From Candidatus Thioglobus sp. (lineage in GTDB: Bacteria > Pseudomonadota > Gammaproteobacteria > PS1 > Pseudothioglobaceae), in the NCBI GenBank assembly GCA_028345955.1, contig JAOMEO010000002.1, positions 1 to 64,000 of the forward strand: a stretch of 64,000 nt of DNA, in the 5' to 3' direction. A program made the position numbers and the translations under genes. The notes beneath the pieces were generated by a model. The model ran no database searches and was not told where the DNA came from. It saw nothing but the letters and a program-made list of their open reading frames with translations. Numbering within the stretch: the first letter of the stretch is position 1; each line of letters starts with the position of its first letter. Shown in pieces: positions 27,413 through 38,764 of the stretch.

Positions 27413-29782
27413 TTACCTTAATTTTGCTGAAAACTTAGATTCTAAGTGAGTGATTATATCTTCGACTTGTTGGTTCAATTGATCGTCAGTTAGGGTTGCA
27501 TCACTTGACTGGAAGGTAAGATTCAAAGCGACACTTTTTTTACCTCTTTCAATGTGTTTACCCTCGTAAACATCAAACAAGTTAACTTCAATCAGATGTT
27601 TTTGGTCTAATGACTGGATTGCATGTATAAGTTGATCTGCATTGATATCCTTAGCAACCACCAATGCGATGTCTCTTTGTGACGCCTGAAAGGATGAGAA
27701 GGATTGATAACTCGAAACTTTTCGCTCTTCTAAGTCACTCTGGTTAATCTCGAATAAAAACAGTTTCGGTAGTGATAATTTTTTTTGTAAATGAGGAGAA
27801 AGAGCGCCTATCCATCCAATAAGTTGGCCATTTCTAGAGATTTTCGCTGCCTGACCAGCCTGCAAGGCGGGGTGTTCTGTAGCTTCGAATAAATAATCTT
27901 TACCATTGAGACTTAATAGAGATTCAACATCTGATTTAGCATCAAAAAAATCAACCTCTCTTTCAAGACTTCCCCATTGAGATTTAAATCGCTCACCACA
28001 AATAATGCCGGCAATTTTTTGTCTCTGATCATCAACCGATGTTCCACCAAAACAAAGCCCTGCTTCAAAGAACCTAGCATTGTGGTGACCCCTTCTTTGA
28101 TTCATTTCAACAGTTTGTAGGAGTCCTGGCCATAAACTTGATCTCATAATGGACATATCATCAGAGATTGGATTCTTGAGTGTAATTTTCTTTGCATCTG
28201 GATCTATTAAGTCATGGTATTCGTTAGAAATAAAGCTGTAGGTAATAACCTCTTGATAGCCTCTATTCACTAGTGTCTGTGAAATATCATAGGAGCCAAC
28301 CCTTGATTGAGATGTTTGAGATATATTGGTGTCCACAGATAACCTCTGGACGGGAACCTTATCGTAACCGTAGAGCCTTGCTAATTCCTCTATTAGGTCT
28401 GCAGGAATGCGAATATCAAAGCGAAAACTGGGAGGAATAATAGCCCAAGAGTTGTTATTTTTTTTGGTAATATTAAATCCAAGAAACTTAAATTTAGATT
28501 CTATCCAAGAAGGATCCAAATCAAAACCCAAGACACTAGATATTTTTTCTCTAGTAATAAGGATTGTTTCTAACTTTGGCAGCGTCGATGAGTCAATACA
28601 TTCATTGATTGATGATGCCTTGCCGCCACAAATATCAAGAACCAATTCTGTCGCCCTCTCCATTGCTTGGTGGGTTATATTAAAATCAACGCCACGCTCA
28701 AATCGAATCGAAGATTCAGTATGGAGTCCATAAGATCTCGCAACACCTGAGACAGCGATTGAATCAAAAAAAGCACTCTCAAGCAAGACCTCTGTTGAAT
28801 CAGCCTGTGTGCCTGTTTTCATTCCACCCATAACACCTGCAACCGCTATAGCTGATTTCTGATCCGCAATCACTAGGGTGTTTTTATTCAATGAAACGGT
28901 TTGTTCATTCAATAACTCAAGTTTTTCACCACTCTTTGCCATCCTGACGTCAATGTTGCCGTTGATTTTATTGAGATCAAAAGCGTGCATTGGTTGACCC
29001 AACTCCAACAAAACATAGTTAGTAATGTCTACCACAGGAGAATGCAATTGCTGTGAAGCTCTTTGCAATCTCTGTGCCATCCATTTCGGAGTAACAACGC
29101 TATTATCAATCCCTTCAATAACCCTTGTTAAATATTTAGGACATGCATTTGAGTTAGATACTTTGGCTTTGAAAGATTTACTTCCTTTTTGTTTGGCCTT
29201 ATAATTTTTTATAAATAGTGATAAATCGTAATTTGCACAAACTTCTCGAGCAATTCCAAGGACACTAAAGCAGTCTCCTCTGTTCGGGGTAAGGTCAAGC
29301 TCAATGATATGGTCATCTAGGTCGAGATAGGTCCTGACATTTTCACCCAAAGTTGCGGATGAATCTAACTCCATGATGCTGTCGTGACAATCTGAAATAC
29401 ATATTTCAGCTTCTGAACATATCATTCCTCTTGATTCGACGCCTCGCAACTTGGCTTTCTTGATTTTAAGATTATTAGGCAGGACTGAGCCAACTGTAGC
29501 TACCACAACTTTAAGGCCTTTACGAACGTTAGGTGCGCCACAAATAATTTGTAAGTTGCTGTCAACACCTATATCAACTTCGCAAAGACTTAACTTATCT
29601 GCATTGGGGTGTTTATCACAGTTCACTACTTGACCTACCACAAGACCTTCAAACGGTGGTGCTACTGGGGCAACTCTTTCAACCTCAAGGCCTGCCATAG
29701 TTAACTTTTCAGACAGCTCAATGTCGCTGACTTTTGGGTCAACCCATTCTCTGAGCCATCTACTCGAAAAATTCATATACAA
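27413..29782 (-). CDS. pheT: Phenylalanyl-tRNA synthetase beta subunit
   Basis: 789 aa; typical PheT (start probably MNFSSRWLREWV, 2 codons in). Confidence 0.95.
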   Translation of the reverse strand: MYMNFSSRWLREWVDPKVSDIELSEKLTMAGLEVERVAPVAPPFEGLVVGQVVNCDKHPNADKLSLCEVDIGVDSNLQIICGAPNVRKGLKVVVATVGSVLPNNLKIKKAKLRGVESRGMICSEAEICISDCHDSIMELDSSATLGENVRTYLDLDDHIIELDLTPNRGDCFSVLGIAREVCANYDLSLFIKNYKAKQKGSKSFKAKVSNSNACPKYLTRVIEGIDNSVVTPKWMAQRLQRASQQLHSPVVDITNYVLLELGQPMHAFDLNKINGNIDVRMAKSGEKLELLNEQTVSLNKNTLVIADQKSAIAVAGVMGGMKTGTQADSTEVLLESAFFDSIAVSGVARSYGLHTESSIRFERGVDFNITHQAMERATELVLDICGGKASSINECIDSSTLPKLETILITREKISSVLGFDLDPSWIESKFKFLGFNITKKNNNSWAIIPPSFRFDIRIPADLIEELARLYGYDKVPVQRLSVDTNISQTSQSRVGSYDISQTLVNRGYQEVITYSFISNEYHDLIDPDAKKITLKNPISDDMSIMRSSLWPGLLQTVEMNQRRGHHNARFFEAGLCFGGTSVDDQRQKIAGIICGERFKSQWGSLEREVDFFDAKSDVESLLSLNGKDYLFEATEHPALQAGQAAKISRNGQLIGWIGALSPHLQKKLSLPKLFLFEINQSDLEERKVSSYQSFSSFQASQRDIALVVAKDINADQLIHAIQSLDQKHLIEVNLFDVYEGKHIERGKKSVALNLTFQSSDATLTDDQLNQQVEDIITHLESKFSAKLR

Positions 29783-29792
29783 TCCCTGCCTA

Positions 29793-30866
<1,074 letters not shown>

Positions 30867-31229
30867 TTACTTTTGTGCTAATCCAACTTTTGCTTGATCT
30901 GCGATTTTTGCAAAAGCATCTTTGTCAAAAATCGCAATATCTGATAGAACTTTGCGATCAATTTCAACGCCAGCTTTATTTAAACCATTAATAAATTGTG
31001 AATAACTTAAGCCATTGTTACGCGCCTCTGCATTGATACGTACAATCCATAATCTGCGGAACTGCCGACGACGTTGACGACGATCACGATAAGCATACTG
31101 TCCAGCCTTAATAACCGCCTGCTTAGCAACACGATATACTTTTGAACGAGCACCATAGTAACCCTTAGCTTTTTTTAATACTTTTTTATGTTTGGCATGC
31201 GCCTGCACACCTCTTGAAACTCTTGCCAT
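30867..31229 (-). CDS. rplT: 50S ribosomal protein L20
   Basis: 120 aa, typical L20. Confidence 0.97.
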   Translation of the reverse strand: MARVSRGVQAHAKHKKVLKKAKGYYGARSKVYRVAKQAVIKAGQYAYRDRRQRRRQFRRLWIVRINAEARNNGLSYSQFINGLNKAGVEIDRKVLSDIAIFDKDAFAKIADQAKVGLAQK

Positions 31230-31244
31230 CGTAATACTCCTAGA

Positions 31245-31445
31245 TTAACTATAAGGTAACATTTTCTTAACCATTGGTACGTCGACCTTTTCAATGGTAT
31301 CTGGTGAACGCAAAGAGCGTTTTCTAGAAGTACTCTTCTTGGTTAATATATGATTCAAGTGAGAGTGTTTACATTTATAACTACCGCTGGCAGTTTTTTT
31401 GAAGCGCTTTGCAGCACCCCTATTCGTCTTTAACTTCGGCATCAT
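31245..31445 (-). CDS. rpmI: 50S ribosomal protein L35
   Basis: 66 aa, typical L35. Confidence 0.95.
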   Translation of the reverse strand: MMPKLKTNRGAAKRFKKTASGSYKCKHSHLNHILTKKSTSRKRSLRSPDTIEKVDVPMVKKMLPYS

Positions 31446-32019
31446 TTACTCCTTCACCCTGTTCGGGTTTAATTTTTCGGGCTGGCGCCTTACTTTTCTT
31501 CGATTTGGGTGCTAGCATCATGCCAAGCTGGCGACCCTCCATTTTTGCACGCTGTTCTACAGTGGCAAATTCTTCAGTATCTTGTTCAATTCTATCTAGC
31601 ATCTCCATGCCTAGTTCTCGATGCTGCACTTCTCGGCCACGAAACCAAATAACTATTTTGACTTTGTCTCCATTATCTATAAATTCAACCAATTTCTTAA
31701 ACTTAATCTGGTAATCGGCTTCTTCAGTACCAGGACGATATTTAATCATCTTAACGTGAGTTTTCTTCTGCTTTTTCTTAGCGTCACTCTTCTGTTTTTT
31801 TTGCTCGTACTGATATTTACCAAAATCCATAATACGACAAACTGGCGGATCTGCATTTGGCGAAACTTCTACTAAATCTAATCCTGAATCAGCTGCCAAC
31901 TCAAGAGCTTTATCATTGCTTAGGACACCCACTTGCTCCCCTTCTCGATCAATCACCCTAACTTCGGGTGAATTAATATATTGATTGACTCTTGTCTTTA
32001 CCCTATTTGGTTGTTTAAT
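31420..32019 (-). CDS. infC: Translation initiation factor IF-3, probable ATT start
   Basis: Extends tracked ORF (ATG 31956) upstream in frame: CAGGAG TAATT ATT AAA CAA CCA AAT AGG...; IF-3 N-terminus ([22 protein letters not shown]) requires upstream start. Confidence 0.85.
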   Translation of the reverse strand: MKQPNRVKTRVNQYINSPEVRVIDREGEQVGVLSNDKALELAADSGLDLVEVSPNADPPVCRIMDFGKYQYEQKKQKSDAKKKQKKTHVKMIKYRPGTEEADYQIKFKKLVEFIDNGDKVKIVIWFRGREVQHRELGMEMLDRIEQDTEEFATVEQRAKMEGRQLGMMLAPKSKKSKAPARKIKPEQGEGVNDAEVKDE

Positions 32020-32021
32020 AA

Positions 32022-33914
32022 TTACTCCTGATTAATTAATTTAATCAATGTCTCTAAAGACATTGAACCTAAATCCTGTCCACCTCTTTGACGAACTGAA
32101 ATTTGATTGTTTTCCACCTCTCGATCACCAACAACTAATATATATGGATAACGTTGCATCGAGTGCTCGCGTATTTTATAGCCTATCTTCTCATTCCGCA
32201 AGTCCGAAATCACTCTAAGTCCTTGTTTTTTTAACTTCTTCTCAACTTTTTCGGCAAATTCTTCTTGTTTCTGAGTAATGTTAAGAATAACTGCTTGAAT
32301 TGGAGCTAACCATGAGGGAAATGCACCCTCATAATGCTCAATCAAAATACCTGCGAAGCGCTCTATCGAACCAACTATCACTCTATGAAGCATAACAGGT
32401 GTTTGTTTCGAACCATCTTCAGCAATATACTGGGCTTCGAGACGCTCTGGCATAGAAAAATCTGCCTGTATTGTGCCGCATTGCCACTCACGCTCTAAAC
32501 AATCTTTCAACACAAATTCAACCTTAGGTCCGTAAAAGGCACCCTCACCTTCTTGCAATTCCCATTTAATTCCTTTTGCGTTTAATGCTTCAGCAAGTGC
32601 AGCTTCTGCTTTATCCCATGCCTCATCAGAGCCAACACGTATTTCTGGTCGAGTAGAAAGTTTTATATCAATACTTTCAAAACCAAAATGTTTGTAAACT
32701 TCAAAAGTTAAATCAATAAAAGCTGAAACTTCACTCTGAATTTGTTCAGTTGTGCAAAAAATATGCGCATCATCTTGAACAAAATTTCGAACTCTCATAA
32801 TGCCATGCAAAGTTCCTGATGGTTCGTTACGATGACAAGAGCCAAACTCAGCTAAACGCAATGGTAAGTCTCTATATGACTTTAAGCTATGCTTATAGAT
32901 TTGAACGTGGCCAGGACAATTCATTGGCTTGATGGCATATTCACGACTCTCAGAGTGAGTTGTAAACATTGAGTCACCAAACTTGTCCCAATGCCCTGAT
33001 TTTTCCCACATTGTGCGATCCAGCACCTCAGGTGTGTGTACCTCGAGATAGCCGTTATCTCTATACACTTGACTCATATACTGCACAATCAATTGATATA
33101 AGGTCCATCCCTTGGGGTGCCAAAAGACCATCCCTGGGGCTTCCTCTTGAGTATGAAAAAGGTCCTGTACCTTTCCAATCTTTCTGTGGTCTCTTTTTTC
33201 AGCCTCTTCTAGTCTATAAAGATAATCTTCTAGGTCTTTTTTATTTTCCCAAGCTGTTCCATAGACTCTTTGTAGCATTTCATTGTTTGAATCACCACGC
33301 CAATAAGCACCAGCTACTTTCATCAACTTGAATACTTTGAGTTTACTTGTCGAAGGTACGTGAGGACCTCGACAAAGGTCAATAAAATCACCCTGCTTAT
33401 AAAGGGATAGCACCTCACTAGTAGGAATAGATTCAATAATTTCAGCTTTGTAATACTCACCCATCGACTTAAAGAGTTCTATCGTATCTTCTCTTTTCAT
33501 CTCAAGTCGTTGAATCGGCAGGTTCTGTTTAACAATGGCTTTCATTTTTTTCTCTATCTTTACTAGATCTTCTTCAGAAAAGCCCTTTTCATAAGCAAAA
33601 TCATAATAAAAGCCGTTCTCAATAACAGGACCAATTGTTACTTGCGCTTTGGGATAGAGTTGCTGAGTAGCTTGCGCCAATAAGTGTGCAGTAGAATGAC
33701 GAATAACCTCAAGGGCCTTATCATCTTTATTAGTAATAATGGCCAGAGAGGTATCACCCTCAATCATATAAGAGGTGTCAACTAATTGCCCATCAACCTC
33801 ACCTGCTATTGCATCTTTTGCCAAGCCAGATCCTATTGAAGAAGCCACATCAGCTACAGTTAAAGACTGATCATAAGATTTAACTGTACCGTCTGGCAAT
33901 GTTACATTTGGCAT
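32022..33914 (-). CDS. thrS: Threonyl-tRNA synthetase
   Basis: 630 aa, TGS domain and class II motifs. Confidence 0.97.
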   Translation of the reverse strand: MPNVTLPDGTVKSYDQSLTVADVASSIGSGLAKDAIAGEVDGQLVDTSYMIEGDTSLAIITNKDDKALEVIRHSTAHLLAQATQQLYPKAQVTIGPVIENGFYYDFAYEKGFSEEDLVKIEKKMKAIVKQNLPIQRLEMKREDTIELFKSMGEYYKAEIIESIPTSEVLSLYKQGDFIDLCRGPHVPSTSKLKVFKLMKVAGAYWRGDSNNEMLQRVYGTAWENKKDLEDYLYRLEEAEKRDHRKIGKVQDLFHTQEEAPGMVFWHPKGWTLYQLIVQYMSQVYRDNGYLEVHTPEVLDRTMWEKSGHWDKFGDSMFTTHSESREYAIKPMNCPGHVQIYKHSLKSYRDLPLRLAEFGSCHRNEPSGTLHGIMRVRNFVQDDAHIFCTTEQIQSEVSAFIDLTFEVYKHFGFESIDIKLSTRPEIRVGSDEAWDKAEAALAEALNAKGIKWELQEGEGAFYGPKVEFVLKDCLEREWQCGTIQADFSMPERLEAQYIAEDGSKQTPVMLHRVIVGSIERFAGILIEHYEGAFPSWLAPIQAVILNITQKQEEFAEKVEKKLKKQGLRVISDLRNEKIGYKIREHSMQRYPYILVVGDREVENNQISVRQRGGQDLGSMSLETLIKLINQE

Positions 33915-34029
33915 ATCTAATGAAAAAAAATTAAAAAATTTATTTTACCTTGATAGCACTCTTATCTTGGTCGAAATTAATACTTTAAATATCTTTCAAA
34001 TTGCAGCTTTAAAGGTATATTAACAGGTT

Positions 34030-35202
34030 ATGAAAATAGCTCGAAAATCGCCTGAATTATTAATTCTTTTAATGACCATAGGTGGTGCGATAAGTTGGGC
34101 TGTATGGCTTAATTTACTGAACAATTTCGCGATTGAAAAGGTTGATTTTACTGGTGCAGAAATAGGAATCCTTCAAAGTCTAAGGGAAATTCCTGGCTTT
34201 CTAGCTTTTACTGTCATTCTAGTTTTAGCTTTCATAAGAGAACAAAAACTGGCCTATATTTCCCTAGCACTTCTAGGTATTGGAGTCATGGTAACTGGCA
34301 TAGTCCAAACAAATATGCCATTTTATTTAGCAACAATAGTTATGTCGATTGGTTTTCATTACTTTGAAACAATCAATAGCTCATTAACTCTTCAGTGGGT
34401 TGATAAAGAAAAAACAGCTGAATTTTTAGGTAGAGTTATTGCTACCCGATCTGCAGCATCAATCATAGCGTTCAGTTTGGTTTGGTTATTATTTCAGCAA
34501 TTTCATATGGGGTTTTTATGGATTTATATGATTGGCGGTGGTATCTCTGTCGCTATAGTTGTGTTTTGCTGGCAGCATTTCTCCTTTTTTCCAGAAAAAG
34601 TAAGTCAGACTAAAAAAATTATTCTACGTAAGCGCTACTGGCTCTACTACGCATTGCAATTTATGAGCGGAGCTAGAAGACAGATTTTTATGGTTTTTGC
34701 AGGCTTCTTGATGGTTGCAAAGTTTGAATTTAGTGTTGCTGAAATATCTCTCTTATTACTTGCAAATGCGGCCATTAATGTTGTAATAGCTCCAAAAATT
34801 GGCAGACTCATTCATAAATTTGGAGAGCGCAAAGCACTTATATTTGAGTATGCTGGACTTACCTTTATCTTCGCTGGATACGCACTTGTAGAAAGCAGCT
34901 ATGTTGCAGTTTTTTTGTATATTGCAGATCATCTTTTATTCTCAATCTATATCGCACTTAAAACTTATTTTCAAAAAATTGCTGACCCCGCAGATATAGC
35001 TTCAAGCGCCGGAGTGTCATTCACGATTAATCACATTGCGGCAGTCTTCATCCCTGTAGTGTTTGGATTTATCTGGCTTTACTCGCCCTCTATAGTCTTT
35101 TTTGCAGGATCAGGAATGGCAGTAGTTTCACTACTTCTAGCTCTTAATATGCCAACAAAACCTTCTGCTGGAAACGAAGTGTTATTAGGTAGGTTTTCAT
35201 AA
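34030..35202 (+). CDS. MFS transporter
   Basis: 390 aa polytopic, MFS-like. Confidence 0.8.
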   Translation: MKIARKSPELLILLMTIGGAISWAVWLNLLNNFAIEKVDFTGAEIGILQSLREIPGFLAFTVILVLAFIREQKLAYISLALLGIGVMVTGIVQTNMPFYLATIVMSIGFHYFETINSSLTLQWVDKEKTAEFLGRVIATRSAASIIAFSLVWLLFQQFHMGFLWIYMIGGGISVAIVVFCWQHFSFFPEKVSQTKKIILRKRYWLYYALQFMSGARRQIFMVFAGFLMVAKFEFSVAEISLLLLANAAINVVIAPKIGRLIHKFGERKALIFEYAGLTFIFAGYALVESSYVAVFLYIADHLLFSIYIALKTYFQKIADPADIASSAGVSFTINHIAAVFIPVVFGFIWLYSPSIVFFAGSGMAVVSLLLALNMPTKPSAGNEVLLGRFS

Positions 35203-35245
35203 ATATTTTAGTTTTTTCAACTGACTTTGAGTTTACACTTACTTT

Positions 35246-36733
35246 ATGAATGAACAATTTCGAGTTGCTCATAAATTAGGCCTTATGTTTCTACATGATA
35301 CCCCTCTCCCTGAGGATGTAAAAGCTTGGGCAACCTCTCAACTACACGCTAAATCCCCTGCACTCGGCATTAAGAAAATAAAACTCTATCCCAAAGCTAA
35401 AGTTCAGAAATGGCCAAAATCTCTCCAACCTGATCTAAAGAAACGGGATGATATGTTTGCTATGTACAAACAAAATGTAAGAAAACAAAGAATGAAACTA
35501 GAAGGTCACACCTCAGAAGCTGCAAAAAGAGCGAACAATAGAGATAATTTGATGGGCGAAAAGGATGAGATGAAATTTGCTCATAGAAACGTCTACGGTA
35601 AAGATCAAGTTAGATTACGCTTTACCTCCTTTTGGGCAAATCATTTCACGACTGGTAATATATGGGACAATCAAAACCATATTGGACATGCTATTGATGA
35701 GGCAATATTAGCCAATCTGAATGGGAGTTTTTCCCATATGTTATACAAAATGACTACGCATCCATCAATGTTAGTTTATTTAGATAATGTCTGGAGTTCT
35801 GGCCCAAACTCAAAGAATGTCATTTGGGCTAAAGAGAATGGAGAACAAGCCGGTCTTAATGATAATTTAGGAAGGGAACTGTTGGAACTACATACAGTAT
35901 CACCGTCTGCTAAATATAGTGAAACAGACATCAGGAATGCAGCTAAAGTTTTAGCTGGCTGGGGGATATGGCCTGGTAATCTATCTGATGGATTAATGAC
36001 ACTCAATGAAAGAAATAATAAGTTAATTGAAATGGGAGAAACAACAAATTCTTGGGATTTTTTCAAAAAATGGCACGCTGAGCCCGGCAATAAAACTGTA
36101 TTGGGTAAAGTGATAACACCAGGTAAAGGCGGACTGAGAAATTTAACTGATTTTTTGGCATCCCATGAAAACACAATCATGTTTATCTCATTTAAATTAG
36201 CTGAGCACTTTGTTAGTGACAAGCCAAGCAAATCAGACATTGACTATATCGCCAATGCATGGAGACATAGTAACGGCAACTTGGATCAGATTCATAGTGC
36301 AGTAATTGAGCGTGCAATATCCTCAAAAGCACCAAAGTTTCAGTGGCCTATGACATGGTTATTTCAAGTCGTCAGGTTAAGTGACGCTTCTTTTTTTAAA
36401 GGTTGGGATCAAATAGAAAAGTACGATCAAGGGTTGATGGAAGTCAGGAAAATCTTCGAAGAACTTGGGCAAAGTTTTTGGCATACAAGACAACCCAATG
36501 GCTATTCAAGCGCTAAAAGTGAATGGCTCTCTGGTGAAATGTTTGAACGTCGCATTAGGTTTTCCGATGCGATTTATACTGCTGGATATCCAAGTTTCTC
36601 TCCGCAAGATATTATGGACAGAATCGGTGTTAATAAAGCTACTCGAGAACTCGTTAACAGCCTTGTTGGAAGAAAAAAACAGTTTATTGCTTTAATGTGT
36701 AGTCCTGAACTCATGGGGTTAGAAAATGCCTAA
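35246..36733 (+). CDS. DUF1800 family protein
   Basis: 495 aa; DRxGF-type region replaced, RLRFTSFWANHFT, NLGRELLELHTVSPSAKYSETDIRNAAKVLAGW. Confidence 0.8.
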   Translation: MNEQFRVAHKLGLMFLHDTPLPEDVKAWATSQLHAKSPALGIKKIKLYPKAKVQKWPKSLQPDLKKRDDMFAMYKQNVRKQRMKLEGHTSEAAKRANNRDNLMGEKDEMKFAHRNVYGKDQVRLRFTSFWANHFTTGNIWDNQNHIGHAIDEAILANLNGSFSHMLYKMTTHPSMLVYLDNVWSSGPNSKNVIWAKENGEQAGLNDNLGRELLELHTVSPSAKYSETDIRNAAKVLAGWGIWPGNLSDGLMTLNERNNKLIEMGETTNSWDFFKKWHAEPGNKTVLGKVITPGKGGLRNLTDFLASHENTIMFISFKLAEHFVSDKPSKSDIDYIANAWRHSNGNLDQIHSAVIERAISSKAPKFQWPMTWLFQVVRLSDASFFKGWDQIEKYDQGLMEVRKIFEELGQSFWHTRQPNGYSSAKSEWLSGEMFERRIRFSDAIYTAGYPSFSPQDIMDRIGVNKATRELVNSLVGRKKQFIALMCSPELMGLENA

Positions 36734-37877
36734 ACTTAATTTGACACGTAGAGAGTTTTTAAAAGCATCTGGCGCTTCATTATTCCTAGCGGGTCTTCCT
36801 CTTCCCGGCTTTACTAAAGACAAACCACCAGGCACTATCTCAGTAATTATGCTTGAAGGTGGTATGGACGGACTTACTGCTGTTCCTCCATTTGGCGATC
36901 CTAATCTATTGAAGATGAGAAAAAATCTTACCTCTAATAATTTTTTAAAGCTTAATTCTTTCTTTGGACTTCACCCATCTTTTCAATACTTTGGTGGACT
37001 AATGGCTCAAAATAATGCTTCTGTAGTCCATGCAACTAACTTTCCATATGTACTTAGATCTCACTTCGAGGGTCAAAATTTAATGCAAGGTGGGGGATTG
37101 AGCCCATTCTCTGATACAACAGGCTGGCTAGGCAGAGCACTTGACCTCGCTAAGGTTCCTGGAAGGTCACTTTCACTTGATATGCCTTTAGTTCTTAGAG
37201 GAATGAGTGACAATGATAATTTTTACCCTGCAAGTATAAAGAGCTCTTCTGATTTAATGACTCAACTAATAGACACTATTTCAATGGCTCATAGTAAAGA
37301 AGGATCTGTAATCTTTGCTAAAGTTAGTAAAAAAAGCACTCAAAAGAATTCAATAGTTCCAAGAAATCCAGCAAGCCTTGCAAAATTTGCAGGTAAAGCG
37401 ATGTCTCAGGATGGTGGCCCTTTATCCTCTGTTATTAAAGTCGACCAGTTTGATACTCATGCCAACCAAGGGGCAGATGAGAACGGTAATCATGGTACTC
37501 AGCTAACTTTAATCGATGACATTATTGCTGGCTATAAAGAAGGCCTAGGAGATGCTTGGGATAGAAGCATCATCCTTACTTTAACTGAGTTTGGTAGAAC
37601 AGTATTAGAAAACGGCACCGGAGGTACCGAACATGGTTACGGCTCTGCTGGACTTTTAGCTGGTGGTGCTATTACAAAAAGTAGAGTTATCTCTCAGTGG
37701 CCTGGGCTTGCAAAAAACGAACAATTCGAAAAAAGAGACTTGATGTCAACGATTGATTATCGATCCGTTTGTGCTGCATGCATTGAAAAATCACTCGGTC
37801 TTGATCATGACCTAATCGCAAGCAAGGTCTTCTATACACCTAAATTACCTCGTGTCTATGATCAAATTTTTTCTTAA
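36726..37877 (+). CDS. DUF1501 family protein with twin-Arg-like leader
   Basis: 383 aa; TRREFLKASGASLFLAGLPLPGF leader, LTEFGRTVLENGTGGTEHGYG; overlaps DUF1800 ORF by 8 bp. Confidence 0.85.
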   Translation: MPKLNLTRREFLKASGASLFLAGLPLPGFTKDKPPGTISVIMLEGGMDGLTAVPPFGDPNLLKMRKNLTSNNFLKLNSFFGLHPSFQYFGGLMAQNNASVVHATNFPYVLRSHFEGQNLMQGGGLSPFSDTTGWLGRALDLAKVPGRSLSLDMPLVLRGMSDNDNFYPASIKSSSDLMTQLIDTISMAHSKEGSVIFAKVSKKSTQKNSIVPRNPASLAKFAGKAMSQDGGPLSSVIKVDQFDTHANQGADENGNHGTQLTLIDDIIAGYKEGLGDAWDRSIILTLTEFGRTVLENGTGGTEHGYGSAGLLAGGAITKSRVISQWPGLAKNEQFEKRDLMSTIDYRSVCAACIEKSLGLDHDLIASKVFYTPKLPRVYDQIFS

Positions 37878-37927
37878 ACAATCTCATAACTATTATAGAG
37901 ATCACTAATTTTTACTCAAAGTCACTT

Positions 37928-38722
37928 ATGAAATTAAAAAGGATACTATTAACTGTATTACTTGCAATAGGTTTCATTGGAACGACTTTTGCTGGCCCTT
38001 ATGATGACTGGCCTGATGACTCAATATGTGGCTGGCTAGAACAAAAACCAACACACGCAGGTTATCTAGGAGAAGCTAAAAAAAGAAGCCTAACTTGCGA
38101 AGGTGGTAAAGCATTAAAAGGTTTAGCAAAAACTACGACTACTAATATAAGCACTTCAACAACTAAGAGTAAAACTTCTACTGCTAATTCAAATATTACA
38201 ATCTATGAAGTCGTTTTCTCTCCAGCAGTTTTGAAAGAACTGTTAAATAGGGTCATCTCGAAAACCGACTATGACTTTAGCAAACATAAGCTGACTAATA
38301 ATGTTAAAGATATTCAGTGCCGCTTCACAATCAAACGGGTAGTTTACGATAATTCAGAACTAGGAGTACCAGAATATTGGGATATAGCCCTAGGCACTAT
38401 AAATGTAAAAGGTTCTGAAGTAGAGTTTGGTGAAGGCTCATACTGGCAAATGGGAGGGCTATCGACTGATAAAAGTTATCTTAGAGATGAAGTCAATATT
38501 AAGCTTACAGAGGATGGACACTTTGTCGGCAAGATGGCATATTTTACTCATACTATAAAACAAGGCGAAGTCCCAAGGGAGCCTCTTTATCCGACATTAA
38601 CGAAGCATAAAAGATCTAAACCAATAAATCTTAAAAGTATTGGAGATTCTGCTGAACTCTGGATTGATGTAGAGGATTGGGCTGGCGGCATTATGCGTAT
38701 TAGTGGATGCAAATATTTATAA
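37928..38722 (+). CDS. Secreted hypothetical protein
   Basis: 264 aa with signal peptide MKLKRILLTVLLAIGFIGTTFA. Confidence 0.7.
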   Translation: MKLKRILLTVLLAIGFIGTTFAGPYDDWPDDSICGWLEQKPTHAGYLGEAKKRSLTCEGGKALKGLAKTTTTNISTSTTKSKTSTANSNITIYEVVFSPAVLKELLNRVISKTDYDFSKHKLTNNVKDIQCRFTIKRVVYDNSELGVPEYWDIALGTINVKGSEVEFGEGSYWQMGGLSTDKSYLRDEVNIKLTEDGHFVGKMAYFTHTIKQGEVPREPLYPTLTKHKRSKPINLKSIGDSAELWIDVEDWAGGIMRISGCKYL

Positions 38723-38764
38723 ATACCTTTAAGAACTCTAGTAGATTTCAATAAAGACAATTGA

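Noticed and set aside
31409-31714. 101-aa plus-strand ORF opposite infC
   Set aside because: Antisense shadow; infC/rpmI reading frames are unambiguous
35776-36240. 154-aa minus-strand ORF inside DUF1800 gene
   Set aside because: Shadow ORF; no SD or family resemblance
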